64,000 nucleotides of DNA, from positions 1 through 64,000 of the forward strand of contig NZ_JPMI01000352.1 of the NCBI RefSeq assembly GCF_000733295.1. Direction: 5' to 3'. Positions within the stretch are counted from its first letter, which is position 1; each line of letters starts with the position of its first letter. Below, one piece after another: positions 25,030-32,714 of the stretch. The notes under the pieces were generated by a model. The model saw nothing but the letters and a program-made list of their open reading frames with translations, was not told where the DNA came from and did not search any database. Both the position numbers and the translations under genes were made by a program. The stretch is from Archangium violaceum Cb vi76 (lineage in GTDB: Bacteria > Myxococcota > Myxococcia > Myxococcales > Myxococcaceae).

Positions 25030-25832
25030 GGGACGATTCCCCACCGTGGGAAGATGGGCACTGGCTCTACTTTCAAGGCCTTTTCATACAATTCTCCCTG
25101 ATTACAACCATGATGAGGGGACGTTTCGGGGTAATCCCTCCACCTGGGAGTTGTCTTGCCGTCATGCACGCAGGGGAACTTGAAGTCGTAGACGGCTTGG
25201 ACATCCAGCGGATTGCCTGAATGTAGGACGACATCAGGCCGGAAAGTGCCTATCAACTCGTCGCCACATCCCCTCCCGAGAAGGTCCTTCACCTCCTCAC
25301 AGCTCACGAACGTCGTCTTCCCTGTCTTGATGTTGTAGCGATAGCACGGATCCAGGCTGAAGCCTCCCTGGCGCAGCCGGTTCAAGACGCTCGTGGCGCA
25401 CTCGATCGCCACCGCATGCATCTCCGTCCCCAGACGCATGGCCCATGTCACGCGTCTGCCATTGTTGTCCTCCGTCCACTGCATGCATTCAGCATCCGAA
25501 GGACTCTGGCCTTTGAACTGCGTGGGGTAGCGAGTGAGGACCTCCGAGCGCGCCAGATCGGCACAGTCCTCCAACTCCTCCTCGATGTTCTCCTGAGCCG
25601 TCTCGGTCAGCACCTGGAGCACCGCGGCCCCCGAGGCCACGGCCGAGCCCACCGTCTGCACCGGCCCGCTGGTGATCTCCCTGCCCGCCAGGGTGGCGCA
25701 ATACTTCGGATCTTTCAGGCAAGTGTTTGTCAGGGTGTCCAGCGCGTACTGACTCGGAGCCCCTCGGCCCGGGACGATCACGCACGCCCCGAGCCATACG
25801 CTTCCCAGCAGTACCAGCCATGGGCGCCACAT
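25026..25832 (-). CDS. SitA-like lipoprotein toxin with PD-(D/E)XK nuclease C-terminus, 268 aa
   Basis: A lipoprotein signal peptide ends in LGAC (Cys17). The C-terminal domain carries a PD-(D/E)XK endonuclease core: RPDVVL (Pro199-Asp200), VYDFKFPC (Asp216-Phe-Lys218) and a following Q-x3-Y (Gln245-Tyr249). An outer-membrane lipoprotein carrying a nuclease, encoded upstream of an immunity gene, has the architecture of SitA toxins that myxobacteria pass to siblings by outer-membrane exchange. The gene begins 8 bases after the stop of the spermidine-synthase-like gene, so it may be expressed from that operon. The Sit assignment is inference; the nuclease motifs are directly visible. Confidence 0.8.
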   Translation of the reverse strand: MWRPWLVLLGSVWLGACVIVPGRGAPSQYALDTLTNTCLKDPKYCATLAGREITSGPVQTVGSAVASGAAVLQVLTETAQENIEEELEDCADLARSEVLTRYPTQFKGQSPSDAECMQWTEDNNGRRVTWAMRLGTEMHAVAIECATSVLNRLRQGGFSLDPCYRYNIKTGKTTFVSCEEVKDLLGRGCGDELIGTFRPDVVLHSGNPLDVQAVYDFKFPCVHDGKTTPRWRDYPETSPHHGCNQGELYEKALKVEPVPIFPRWGIVP

Positions 25833-25840
25833 GGGTCCGC

Positions 25841-28093
25841 TCAGTTGTTGGAGTAGAAGAGCCCCACCTTGCCGGGCAGCCGCCGGAACTCCAGCGTCGG
25901 CATGTCGTCGCTGTTCTGGAACTCCGGGGCGCGCGAGGCCAGCTCCTGGAGCTTCTCGTCACCCAGGGCGATCAACTCCTCGAAGCCGGCGAGCCCGTTC
26001 TCCAGGCCGATCGGCCCGAACAGCGCCCGGCCCTCGTCGTACTTGCTCAGGAACACCTCGCGCTGGTGCGGCTTCAGCGGCTCCGTCGAGGCAATGAGCG
26101 TGAGCCCGTTGCCGTACGCCGGAATGGCCTTCACGTGCGGGAACACCTCGTGGATGCCGTGGTACAGCGACGCGACGTCCGGCCCGAAGATGTGCTGCGC
26201 CAATACGCCTCCCGGCTTCAGGCGCGAGCGCGCCATCTCGTAGAACTCGCGGCTGAAGAGGCTGGAGGAGCCCGGCAGGTACGGGTCCGAAACGTTGATG
26301 GAGATGATGTCGTAACGATCCGGAGTGGTGGCCAGGAAGTGCCGCCCATCGGTCACGTGCACCTGGACGCGCGGATTGTCGAAGTAGCGGTGGTTGCCCG
26401 GGCTGAACAGGTTCGCGTGCTCGACGAGCGCCGGGACGATCTCCACCGCCTCGATGGAGCGCACCTCGGCGACGCGCGAGAACGCTCCCGCCGTGATGCC
26501 GTAGCCCGAGCCGATGTTCAGCACCTTCTCCAACTGCGGCGCGTACAGGATGGGCAGGTACGCCTGGGACTCCTGCACGTACTGGGTGGTGGGGTCTCCG
26601 TACAGGTAGACGAGGTCCGTGCGGTTGTTGAGCACCCGGAGCCGGCCCTCGTCCATGCGCACCACGCTGAAGATGCCGTGCGCGTCCTCGCTGCTCACCA
26701 GCGCGCTGTGGGTGTCCACCACCGGTGGCACCTCGGTGCTGCGCGGGAGGATGATCGCCAGGAAGCCCAGGCCCGCCACCGCCGCCAGCGCATGGTCCGA
26801 TGGCTTGAAGTGCTGGCGGAAGGCATACACCAGCCCCAGCAGCGACAGCACCAGCAGCGCCGAGTTGAAGGCGATGAGCCCGTTGGAGCCGATGAGGTTG
26901 ATGAGCACATAGCCGCTGGCCAGCGAGCCCACGAGGCTGGCCAGGGTGTTGAAGCCGTACACGAGGCCCACCCAGCTCGCCGGGTTGTCCATGCCGGAAG
27001 GCCGGGCGGCGAGCGTCAGCGGGAAGAGCAGCCCGAGCGCCGTGGCCGGGAACACCACCATGACGAGGATGAAGAGGACGACGATGCCCGGGTGGCTCGC
27101 CTGCAGGGCCGGGCGCTCCAGCAGGAACGCGGCCGAGAAGGAGATGAGCGTGAAGGCGCACGAATAGAGCAGGATGCGCCACAGCGGATCCGGGCCGCGC
27201 AGCAGGGCGCTGCTCATGCGCGCCGCCTGGCCCATGAAGAGCAGGATGAGCGCCAGCGTGATGCTCGTCACGTAGACGCGGTTGCCGAACGCCAGCGACA
27301 GGAATCGCGTCCAGGTGATCTCACACGACAGCGCGATGAAGCCCGAGAAGACCGCCAGCGTCAGCAGCAACGGGCGCCCGAGCAGCCGGTTCTCCGCCGC
27401 GGCCGTGGCCGCTGGGACTCCATCGTCCGCATCCACGGCCCCCGCCGGGACGGGCGGGAAGTAGCGGCTGGTCAGCATGGCGGCGCAGAAGATGAGGCCA
27501 TTGAGCGCCGCGGCCGCCGCTCCGGCCCGGACACAGCCCAGGTAGTAGATGAGGACGAAGCTGGAGACGATGCTCCCCGTGGCGCCACCAATGGTGTTGA
27601 TGCCGTAGAGCGCGGACACCTGCCGGCGATCCGTGACGAGCTGGCTCACCAGCGGCAGCGTCATGCCCATGAGCGTCGTGGGCACCGCGATGAGCAGGGT
27701 GCAGACCGTGAACTGTCTGGCCAGCAGCATCAGCAGCGGCGCCGTGGGCGAGCCGGAGAGCGACAGGTAGAAGTCCTGGTGCGTGAAGAGCGTCCAGGTG
27801 ACGAACAGGGCGCTGAGCCCCACCAGCAATTCCACGCCGCCGTAGGCCGCCAGCGGGTGCGCCGCCAGCCACCGGCCGCGCTCGAGCAGCCGGGACATCA
27901 GGAAGCTGCCGAGCGCCAGACCGAGCATGAACACGGTGATGACGCACGACATCGAATAGATGGTGCTGCCGAGGATGATGCCGAACCCGCGCAGCCAGAT
28001 GATCTGGAACACGAGCGACGTCATGCCCGTGCAGAACAGCAGTGCGCAGAGGAAGCGGAATCGGGAGCGGCTGAGCGTCGTCGGGGCGGTCAT
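25841..28093 (-). CDS. Membrane-embedded spermidine-synthase-like protein (copy B), 750 aa
   Basis: The N-terminal part (about 1-450) has a dozen hydrophobic helices of the MFS-like type found fused to polyamine synthase domains. The C-terminal part has an aminopropyltransferase/SAM fold: VLNIGSGYGITAG, IEAVEIVPALVEHA, DGRHFLA and INVSDPYLPGSSSLFSREFYE, where the Asp in VSDPY is the expected catalytic-loop residue. The ATG at 28093 overlaps the stop of copy A (ATGA), so the pair is translationally coupled; the open frame upstream of it is antisense noise. The substrate is unknown: polyamine-like transfer on a membrane-presented substrate is the family expectation. Confidence 0.85.
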   Translation of the reverse strand: MTAPTTLSRSRFRFLCALLFCTGMTSLVFQIIWLRGFGIILGSTIYSMSCVITVFMLGLALGSFLMSRLLERGRWLAAHPLAAYGGVELLVGLSALFVTWTLFTHQDFYLSLSGSPTAPLLMLLARQFTVCTLLIAVPTTLMGMTLPLVSQLVTDRRQVSALYGINTIGGATGSIVSSFVLIYYLGCVRAGAAAAALNGLIFCAAMLTSRYFPPVPAGAVDADDGVPAATAAAENRLLGRPLLLTLAVFSGFIALSCEITWTRFLSLAFGNRVYVTSITLALILLFMGQAARMSSALLRGPDPLWRILLYSCAFTLISFSAAFLLERPALQASHPGIVVLFILVMVVFPATALGLLFPLTLAARPSGMDNPASWVGLVYGFNTLASLVGSLASGYVLINLIGSNGLIAFNSALLVLSLLGLVYAFRQHFKPSDHALAAVAGLGFLAIILPRSTEVPPVVDTHSALVSSEDAHGIFSVVRMDEGRLRVLNNRTDLVYLYGDPTTQYVQESQAYLPILYAPQLEKVLNIGSGYGITAGAFSRVAEVRSIEAVEIVPALVEHANLFSPGNHRYFDNPRVQVHVTDGRHFLATTPDRYDIISINVSDPYLPGSSSLFSREFYEMARSRLKPGGVLAQHIFGPDVASLYHGIHEVFPHVKAIPAYGNGLTLIASTEPLKPHQREVFLSKYDEGRALFGPIGLENGLAGFEELIALGDEKLQELASRAPEFQNSDDMPTLEFRRLPGKVGLFYSNN

Positions 28094-30924
28094 GGAATCT
28101 CGAGGGCGAGCCGGGAGTAGGGGGAGAGCGCGCGGAGCCGCGCGAGGTACTTCTGGGCCTCGTCGTGCGCTCCACGCTGGAGCGCCAGTCGCGCGAGCGC
28201 CTCGGTGGCGGCGAGGTCCGTGGGATTGTGGCGGATGGCCTCCTCGAGCAGCGCCCGGGTGCGACCGGGCTCCAGCGGAGGTTCCACGCGGGCGGCCAGT
28301 CCCAGCACCTGCCCCGTCCACACCGCGGCGGCTGGGTGCGCCGGGTACACCTCCAGCGCCTGGCGGAAGCCGGCCGTGAGGGACTCCGCGTTCTCCAGCA
28401 CCTCCGCCGGAGGCCGCGCGCCGAACGCGTCGAGCGCCGCCACCCCCTTCAGGAAGTGCTGATCCGCCTCGTGTACCCGCTGGACACTGGCGCGCAGCGG
28501 CTCCAGTGACTCCTGGGCCCCGGGGGGCGCGCGCAGGTGCTCGAAGATGAAGTCCGGCTCGTACGCGACGAGCCGCTCGACGGTGGCGGCGATCTCCCGG
28601 GGAGGCTCCTGCGGGAGGAAGTCCAGCACCGGGTTCATGTCCCGGTTGATGAGCGGCACGCGCGAGGCGATCTCCGCCAGCCGCTCGGGGCCCGCCCGGA
28701 AGCTCGCGAAGAAGACGGCCGGGTCTCCCCAGCCGAAGCCCTCCAGGTCCGCCTTCGCCACCCGCTCGAACTTCCGCCGCCACGCCTCCCAGTCGATGCG
28801 CGCCTCGTCGCGGAAGCCGATGAGGAAGGCCTCCTGCGTGTTGAGGCCCAGCGGCAGCCACAGCAGGCTCTGCGGGAAGACCTCCTGGAACGTCTTCAGG
28901 ATGACCAGCGCCTTGGTGGTGCCCGCGTTCAGCGGCAGCCAGGCGAGCACCACGCCCCCGGGATTCAGGTGCCGGCGCGCCTCGCGGAAGTGCTCCTGCG
29001 TGTAGAGCCGCAGGCTGCCCTCGCTCGCGAGGATCATCGAGTCCGACATGATGACGTCGTACGTGTCGGGGCTCATCTTCAGGAAGTGCCGGCCGTCCAT
29101 CACGTCCACGCGCACGTTGGCGCGGCGGCTGGCCTTCTCGTTGAGGGCCTCGAAGTACTGCTCGGCCATCGGAATCATGTGCTCGTCGAGCTCGGCGATG
29201 TGCAGCAGCTCGGGCTCGTAGAGCTGGAGGGTCCGGGCGAGCTCGCCCACGCCGTAACCGATCTCCAGCACCCGGCGCGGCGCGGAGTGCACAAGCATGG
29301 GCAGGTGGGCCTGCAGCCGCTGCGTCTGGCGGCGCGCGGGCACCGTCTCGCCGGACTGGAAGGGGCCGCCCATGAGCACCCGTTCCCCGTGGGAGTCCTC
29401 GGCCACCAGCACCGGTTGCAGGCTGCCCTCGCTCTGGGCGATGACGTGGAAGCCGGGCCGGAGCCCCGCGTTCTCATAGAAGCGCGTGAGCCAGTCCCCG
29501 CTGAACCAGCCCAGCAGGCCCACCGCGGCGAGCCCCACGCCCACCGCCAGCGGGCGCCTGGGCAGCGGCCGGAGCGCGACCATCGCCACACCCGCGGCGA
29601 TCAACAGGTTGAGCCCCGCGGTGAGCAGGAGCGCGTGCGAGGTGCCCACCCAGGGGATGAGGACGAAGCCCGTGAGGCACGAGCCCAGCACCGAGCCGAG
29701 CGTATTGGCCGAGTACAGGTTGCCGACGGTCCGCCCCAGCAGCCGCAGGGGCCCCGCGTACAGCTTGCCGGCGAGGGGAAAGAGGCCTCCCAGCAGCAGC
29801 GTCATCCCGAAGAGCAGGAGGAAGGAGGTGGCGATGGTGAGGGGCCGCTGGCCCAGGCCGCTGACCATGGACAGCACGGGCAGGGTGATGAGGCCGAGCA
29901 GTCCCAGGAGGAGCTCGAAGAGGATGAAGAGCTGGAGATCACCCAGGCGGGGGGGAGTCCAGCGGCTGAGCACGAGGCTGCCGAGGCTGATGCCCAGCAG
30001 GTACACGGAGAGGACGCAGGCGAAGGTGGCCAGCTTGCCCAGCAGGAGGAAGTCGAGCGTGCGGAACCAGATGACCTCATAGGCGAGCGCGCAGAAGCCG
30101 GAGAGGGCGAACGCGGGCAGGAGCACCCGGGCGGAAGCCCCCCGCGAAACAGTCTCCACCGTGCCCGATATCCCCTCGCCCTCCGGGAGAGGGACGGGGT
30201 GAGGGTATGGGTTCCCCGCGTTCTCCCCCCGTGCCTCCCGCCGTGCCATCACCAGGGCGGCGACACCCGTGAGGGAGTTGAGCAGCAGCGCGACGTGGTA
30301 GCTGGCCTCGTAGCCAATGGCCCACACCAGACCCAGCATGAGGATGGCGCCGGCGGAGGAGCCCAGGGAGTTGATGGCGTACAGCCGGCCGAGCGCGGAC
30401 TTCACGCCCTCGGAGCGGGTCACGGCGTGCCGGACGATCGCGGGCAGCGTGCCGCCGATGAGGGTGGCGGGGATGGAGATGAAGACGAAGGCGATGAGGA
30501 AGACGAGCCACTTGACGGTGGCCTGGGGGGCCCGCGTGTACAGGGCCTCGTAGAGCGCGCCGGTGTGCTGGAACGCGTAGAAGGCGGCGAGCCCGCTGAG
30601 GGCGACGCCGAGCTCCAGCACTCCATAGAGGATCAACGGCCGCCGGGCGGGGCCGTCCACGAGCCTGCCGAAGAGGTACGAGCCCACCCCGAGCCCGAGC
30701 ATGAAGGCCGTGATGACGGCGCTCACACTCTGGGTGGTGCCGCCCAGCAGGAAGGTGAAGATGCGGGTCCAGAGGACCTGGAAGAGGATCCCCGACAGCC
30801 CCGAAAGGAAGAAGAGACGCAACACCCAGGGCCGGAGACCGGGCACGGGGGTGGAGGCGTCATCGCTCGTCGGGAGGTCGGGGGGAGCGGGCGGACGGAG
30901 CGCCGCGGCCGTGGTCTGTCTCAT
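28090..30924 (-). CDS. Membrane-embedded spermidine-synthase-like protein (copy A) with helical tail, 944 aa
   Basis: The same architecture as copy B: many membrane helices, then an aminopropyltransferase fold with VLEIGYGVGELA, DVMDGRHFLK and VIMSDSMILASEGSLRLYTQEHF, plus about 200 extra C-terminal residues of TPR-like helices (PAHPAAAVWTGQVLGLA, NPTDLAATEALARLAL). The start at 30924 (MRQTTAAALRPP) is chosen because the upstream frame runs into a neighbouring promoter region. A 38-bp dispersed repeat is inserted in frame at 30168-30205 in a loop between membrane helices and adds PHPVPLPEGEGI. SMILAS replaces the SDPY of copy B, so the two copies may differ in activity. Confidence 0.85.
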   Translation of the reverse strand: MRQTTAAALRPPAPPDLPTSDDASTPVPGLRPWVLRLFFLSGLSGILFQVLWTRIFTFLLGGTTQSVSAVITAFMLGLGVGSYLFGRLVDGPARRPLILYGVLELGVALSGLAAFYAFQHTGALYEALYTRAPQATVKWLVFLIAFVFISIPATLIGGTLPAIVRHAVTRSEGVKSALGRLYAINSLGSSAGAILMLGLVWAIGYEASYHVALLLNSLTGVAALVMARREARGENAGNPYPHPVPLPEGEGISGTVETVSRGASARVLLPAFALSGFCALAYEVIWFRTLDFLLLGKLATFACVLSVYLLGISLGSLVLSRWTPPRLGDLQLFILFELLLGLLGLITLPVLSMVSGLGQRPLTIATSFLLLFGMTLLLGGLFPLAGKLYAGPLRLLGRTVGNLYSANTLGSVLGSCLTGFVLIPWVGTSHALLLTAGLNLLIAAGVAMVALRPLPRRPLAVGVGLAAVGLLGWFSGDWLTRFYENAGLRPGFHVIAQSEGSLQPVLVAEDSHGERVLMGGPFQSGETVPARRQTQRLQAHLPMLVHSAPRRVLEIGYGVGELARTLQLYEPELLHIAELDEHMIPMAEQYFEALNEKASRRANVRVDVMDGRHFLKMSPDTYDVIMSDSMILASEGSLRLYTQEHFREARRHLNPGGVVLAWLPLNAGTTKALVILKTFQEVFPQSLLWLPLGLNTQEAFLIGFRDEARIDWEAWRRKFERVAKADLEGFGWGDPAVFFASFRAGPERLAEIASRVPLINRDMNPVLDFLPQEPPREIAATVERLVAYEPDFIFEHLRAPPGAQESLEPLRASVQRVHEADQHFLKGVAALDAFGARPPAEVLENAESLTAGFRQALEVYPAHPAAAVWTGQVLGLAARVEPPLEPGRTRALLEEAIRHNPTDLAATEALARLALQRGAHDEAQKYLARLRALSPYSRLALEIP
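30168..30205 (-). repeat. 38-bp dispersed palindromic repeat, copy 2 (inside a coding region)
   Basis: Identical over 38 bases to the reverse complement of 1670-1707. It lies in frame within copy A of the spermidine-synthase-like gene and is translated as part of a cytoplasmic or periplasmic loop without breaking the frame. Confidence 0.85.
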
Positions 30925-31065
30925 CGGGGTGTAGCTGCGAGGATGCCACACCCCTGGCGACCTTCCATCGGGCGGATGCCCGGCAGGCGGGCCAGCGGAC
31001 CTGGAGGAAACGGGCCTATCCTGATTTCGTGAGAAGCCAGATAAACCGTAATTTTTTACTGGATT

Positions 31066-31081
31066 GCTGGATAATTCCAGC
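31066..31081. promoter_or_regulatory. Palindromic operator candidate upstream of SDR gene
   Basis: GCTGGA-TAAT-TCCAGC is a perfect 6-bp inverted repeat inside an unusually AT-rich patch (31038-31080) between the divergent spermidine-synthase-like and SDR genes. It could bind a dimeric repressor. No regulator gene is adjacent, so the partner is unknown. Confidence 0.4.
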
Positions 31082-31153
31082 ATAGCTGGCAATTCGCGCA
31101 CTTTCCCTGACATGGGCTGGTGCACAAACGGTGCTTATGAAACGAGGGTTGCC

Positions 31154-31996
31154 ATGACGAAGGACTTCCTGAAGGACCAGGTGTGCCTTGTGACGGGTGG
31201 GGCCCAGGGGATTGGCTGGGCAACGGCACGGCGGCTCGCGGCGGCGGGTGGCACGGTGTACGTGTGCGACATCTCCGAGGCGCACCTGGAGCTGGCCTCG
31301 GTGAAGGCCGCGGAGCTGCCCTGGCCCGGGCGCTTCCACTTCGCACCCTGTGACGTGGCGGATCGCCAGCAGGTGGAGGCGTGGTGCGCGGGCGTGCTGG
31401 AGAAGGAGGGCCGCATCGACGTCCTGGTGAACAACGCCGCCTTCGTGCGCTGGGAGAAGGTGCTCGACATGTCCGTGGAGGACGTGGAGCGGACGATGGC
31501 GGTGGGCTTCAACGCCATCGCCTACACCACGCGCAAGGTGCTGCCCTCCATGCTGGAGAAGGGGCGGGGCTGCATCGTCAACGTGGGCTCGTCCGCGGGG
31601 CGCGTCTTCATGGGCGGCTCGTCCGCGGCATATGCGGCGGTGAAGGCGGCGGTGGACGGGTATACGCAGATGCTCCAGGAGGAGCTGCGGGGCACGCCCG
31701 TGCACGCGATGCTCGTGCGCCCCGGGACGGTGGCGGGGACGGAGTTCTTCGGCAAGCACGTGCCCTCCTCGAGGATGCCCCGGCTGGCGGACTTCGTGCG
31801 GGCGCTGAGTCCCGATGAGGTGGCGGAGGCCATCGTGGACGGAATCGAGCGGCGCAGGCCCATCGTGGATGTGCCCCGCTCGCTGGGTGTCTTCTATGCG
31901 CTCTTCGAGCACGCGCCGGGCGTCATGCGCTGGCTGATGAGCGTGGGCGGCAGTGCCCGGAGCGATTTCGGCATCCTGCCGGGCCGGCCCGTCTGA
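31154..31996 (+). CDS. Short-chain dehydrogenase/reductase, 280 aa
   Basis: Classical SDR with the NAD(P)-binding TGGAQGIG near residues 14-21, CDV at the cofactor-specificity loop, LVNNAAF, a catalytic Ser in VGSSAG, and SAAYAAVK carrying Tyr and Lys of the catalytic YxxxK. An alcohol or keto substrate is reduced or oxidised; which one cannot be told. The start at 31154 (MTKDFLKD) follows GAGG and the beta-alpha-beta fold starts directly after it; the open frame upstream lacks coding character. It is transcribed away from the spermidine-synthase-like operon. Confidence 0.9.
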   Translation: MTKDFLKDQVCLVTGGAQGIGWATARRLAAAGGTVYVCDISEAHLELASVKAAELPWPGRFHFAPCDVADRQQVEAWCAGVLEKEGRIDVLVNNAAFVRWEKVLDMSVEDVERTMAVGFNAIAYTTRKVLPSMLEKGRGCIVNVGSSAGRVFMGGSSAAYAAVKAAVDGYTQMLQEELRGTPVHAMLVRPGTVAGTEFFGKHVPSSRMPRLADFVRALSPDEVAEAIVDGIERRRPIVDVPRSLGVFYALFEHAPGVMRWLMSVGGSARSDFGILPGRPV

Positions 31997-32014
31997 AGAC
32001 GCGGAGGTGAGGCG

Positions 32015-32677
32015 TCACCCGGTGGAGCGCAGGCGCGCGGCGAGCACGTTCTGGACCGACTTCGCCACCCGCTCGGTGTCGGGCTGGAGCTCCTCGGGCA
32101 TCCAGTAGAAGAGCGTCCGGCCCTCGGCCTCCACCTGGGTGCGGAGGAAGGACATGCCTCCCGATTCGGCCCGCTCGCCGCTCCGGGGAAGGCAGCGGCG
32201 GCACAAGCAGGGCAGGGGCCCCTGCTCATCGTGGGCCGTGAGGTTGATGCGCCGCGCCTGGACGGTGCTTCCCTCCGCTCCGCCCACCGATTGCAGCAGC
32301 AGCGCCACGTCCCCGGCCGCCAGCGCTCGCGGCGTCTGCAGGGACATGCCCAGGGCCCCCTTCGCCGCCTGGATGCCCTTGCCCGACTCGAAGCGGATGC
32401 GGGGGATGAGGGCGGTGACGTCCGTGATGGGGACGCGGTTGGGTGGGGCACGCCACTCGCCGTCCTCGAACCGGAGGCCCTCGAGCACCGCCACCAGCCA
32501 GAGCGACTCCGAGGGGGGCCGCACGGTGAAGAGGAAGAGCCGGCCTCCGGCACGCAGCGGCTCCAGGTGCTTGCTGGCGCTGCGGTAGCGATCGATGGGG
32601 TGCACGTCGCCGGGGGCACGGCCGGCCGCTTCCTTCTCGAACACGGCCTTGCTGATGATCGCCAGCATGTCGGGCAT
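32015..32677 (-). CDS. Hypothetical protein with CxxC motif, 220 aa
   Basis: Unrecognised. The first 100 residues have an EVE/PUA-like look (RYRSASKHLEPLRAGGRLFLFTV, then WLVAVLEGLRFEDGEW), in which a basic loop precedes a beta-barrel, and a later segment CLCRRCLP could bind metal. The start at 32677 (MPDMLAIISK) gives a compact protein; the antisense frame beyond it overlaps the divergent HEAT gene. Only 37 bp separate the two divergent starts, so they share a promoter region. Confidence 0.6.
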   Translation of the reverse strand: MPDMLAIISKAVFEKEAAGRAPGDVHPIDRYRSASKHLEPLRAGGRLFLFTVRPPSESLWLVAVLEGLRFEDGEWRAPPNRVPITDVTALIPRIRFESGKGIQAAKGALGMSLQTPRALAAGDVALLLQSVGGAEGSTVQARRINLTAHDEQGPLPCLCRRCLPRSGERAESGGMSFLRTQVEAEGRTLFYWMPEELQPDTERVAKSVQNVLAARLRSTG

Positions 32678-32714
32678 GTCCCCGAGTCTATCAGGGCGCG
32701 TAGAGTCCGCGGGT

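Noticed and set aside
28094-28861. N-terminal extension of the spermidine-synthase-like copy B
   Set aside because: It overlaps copy A in another frame; the ATGA start at 28093 is better.
28537-31032. 831-residue open frame on the plus strand
   Set aside because: Antisense to copy A of the spermidine-synthase-like gene, rich in E/Q/H runs.
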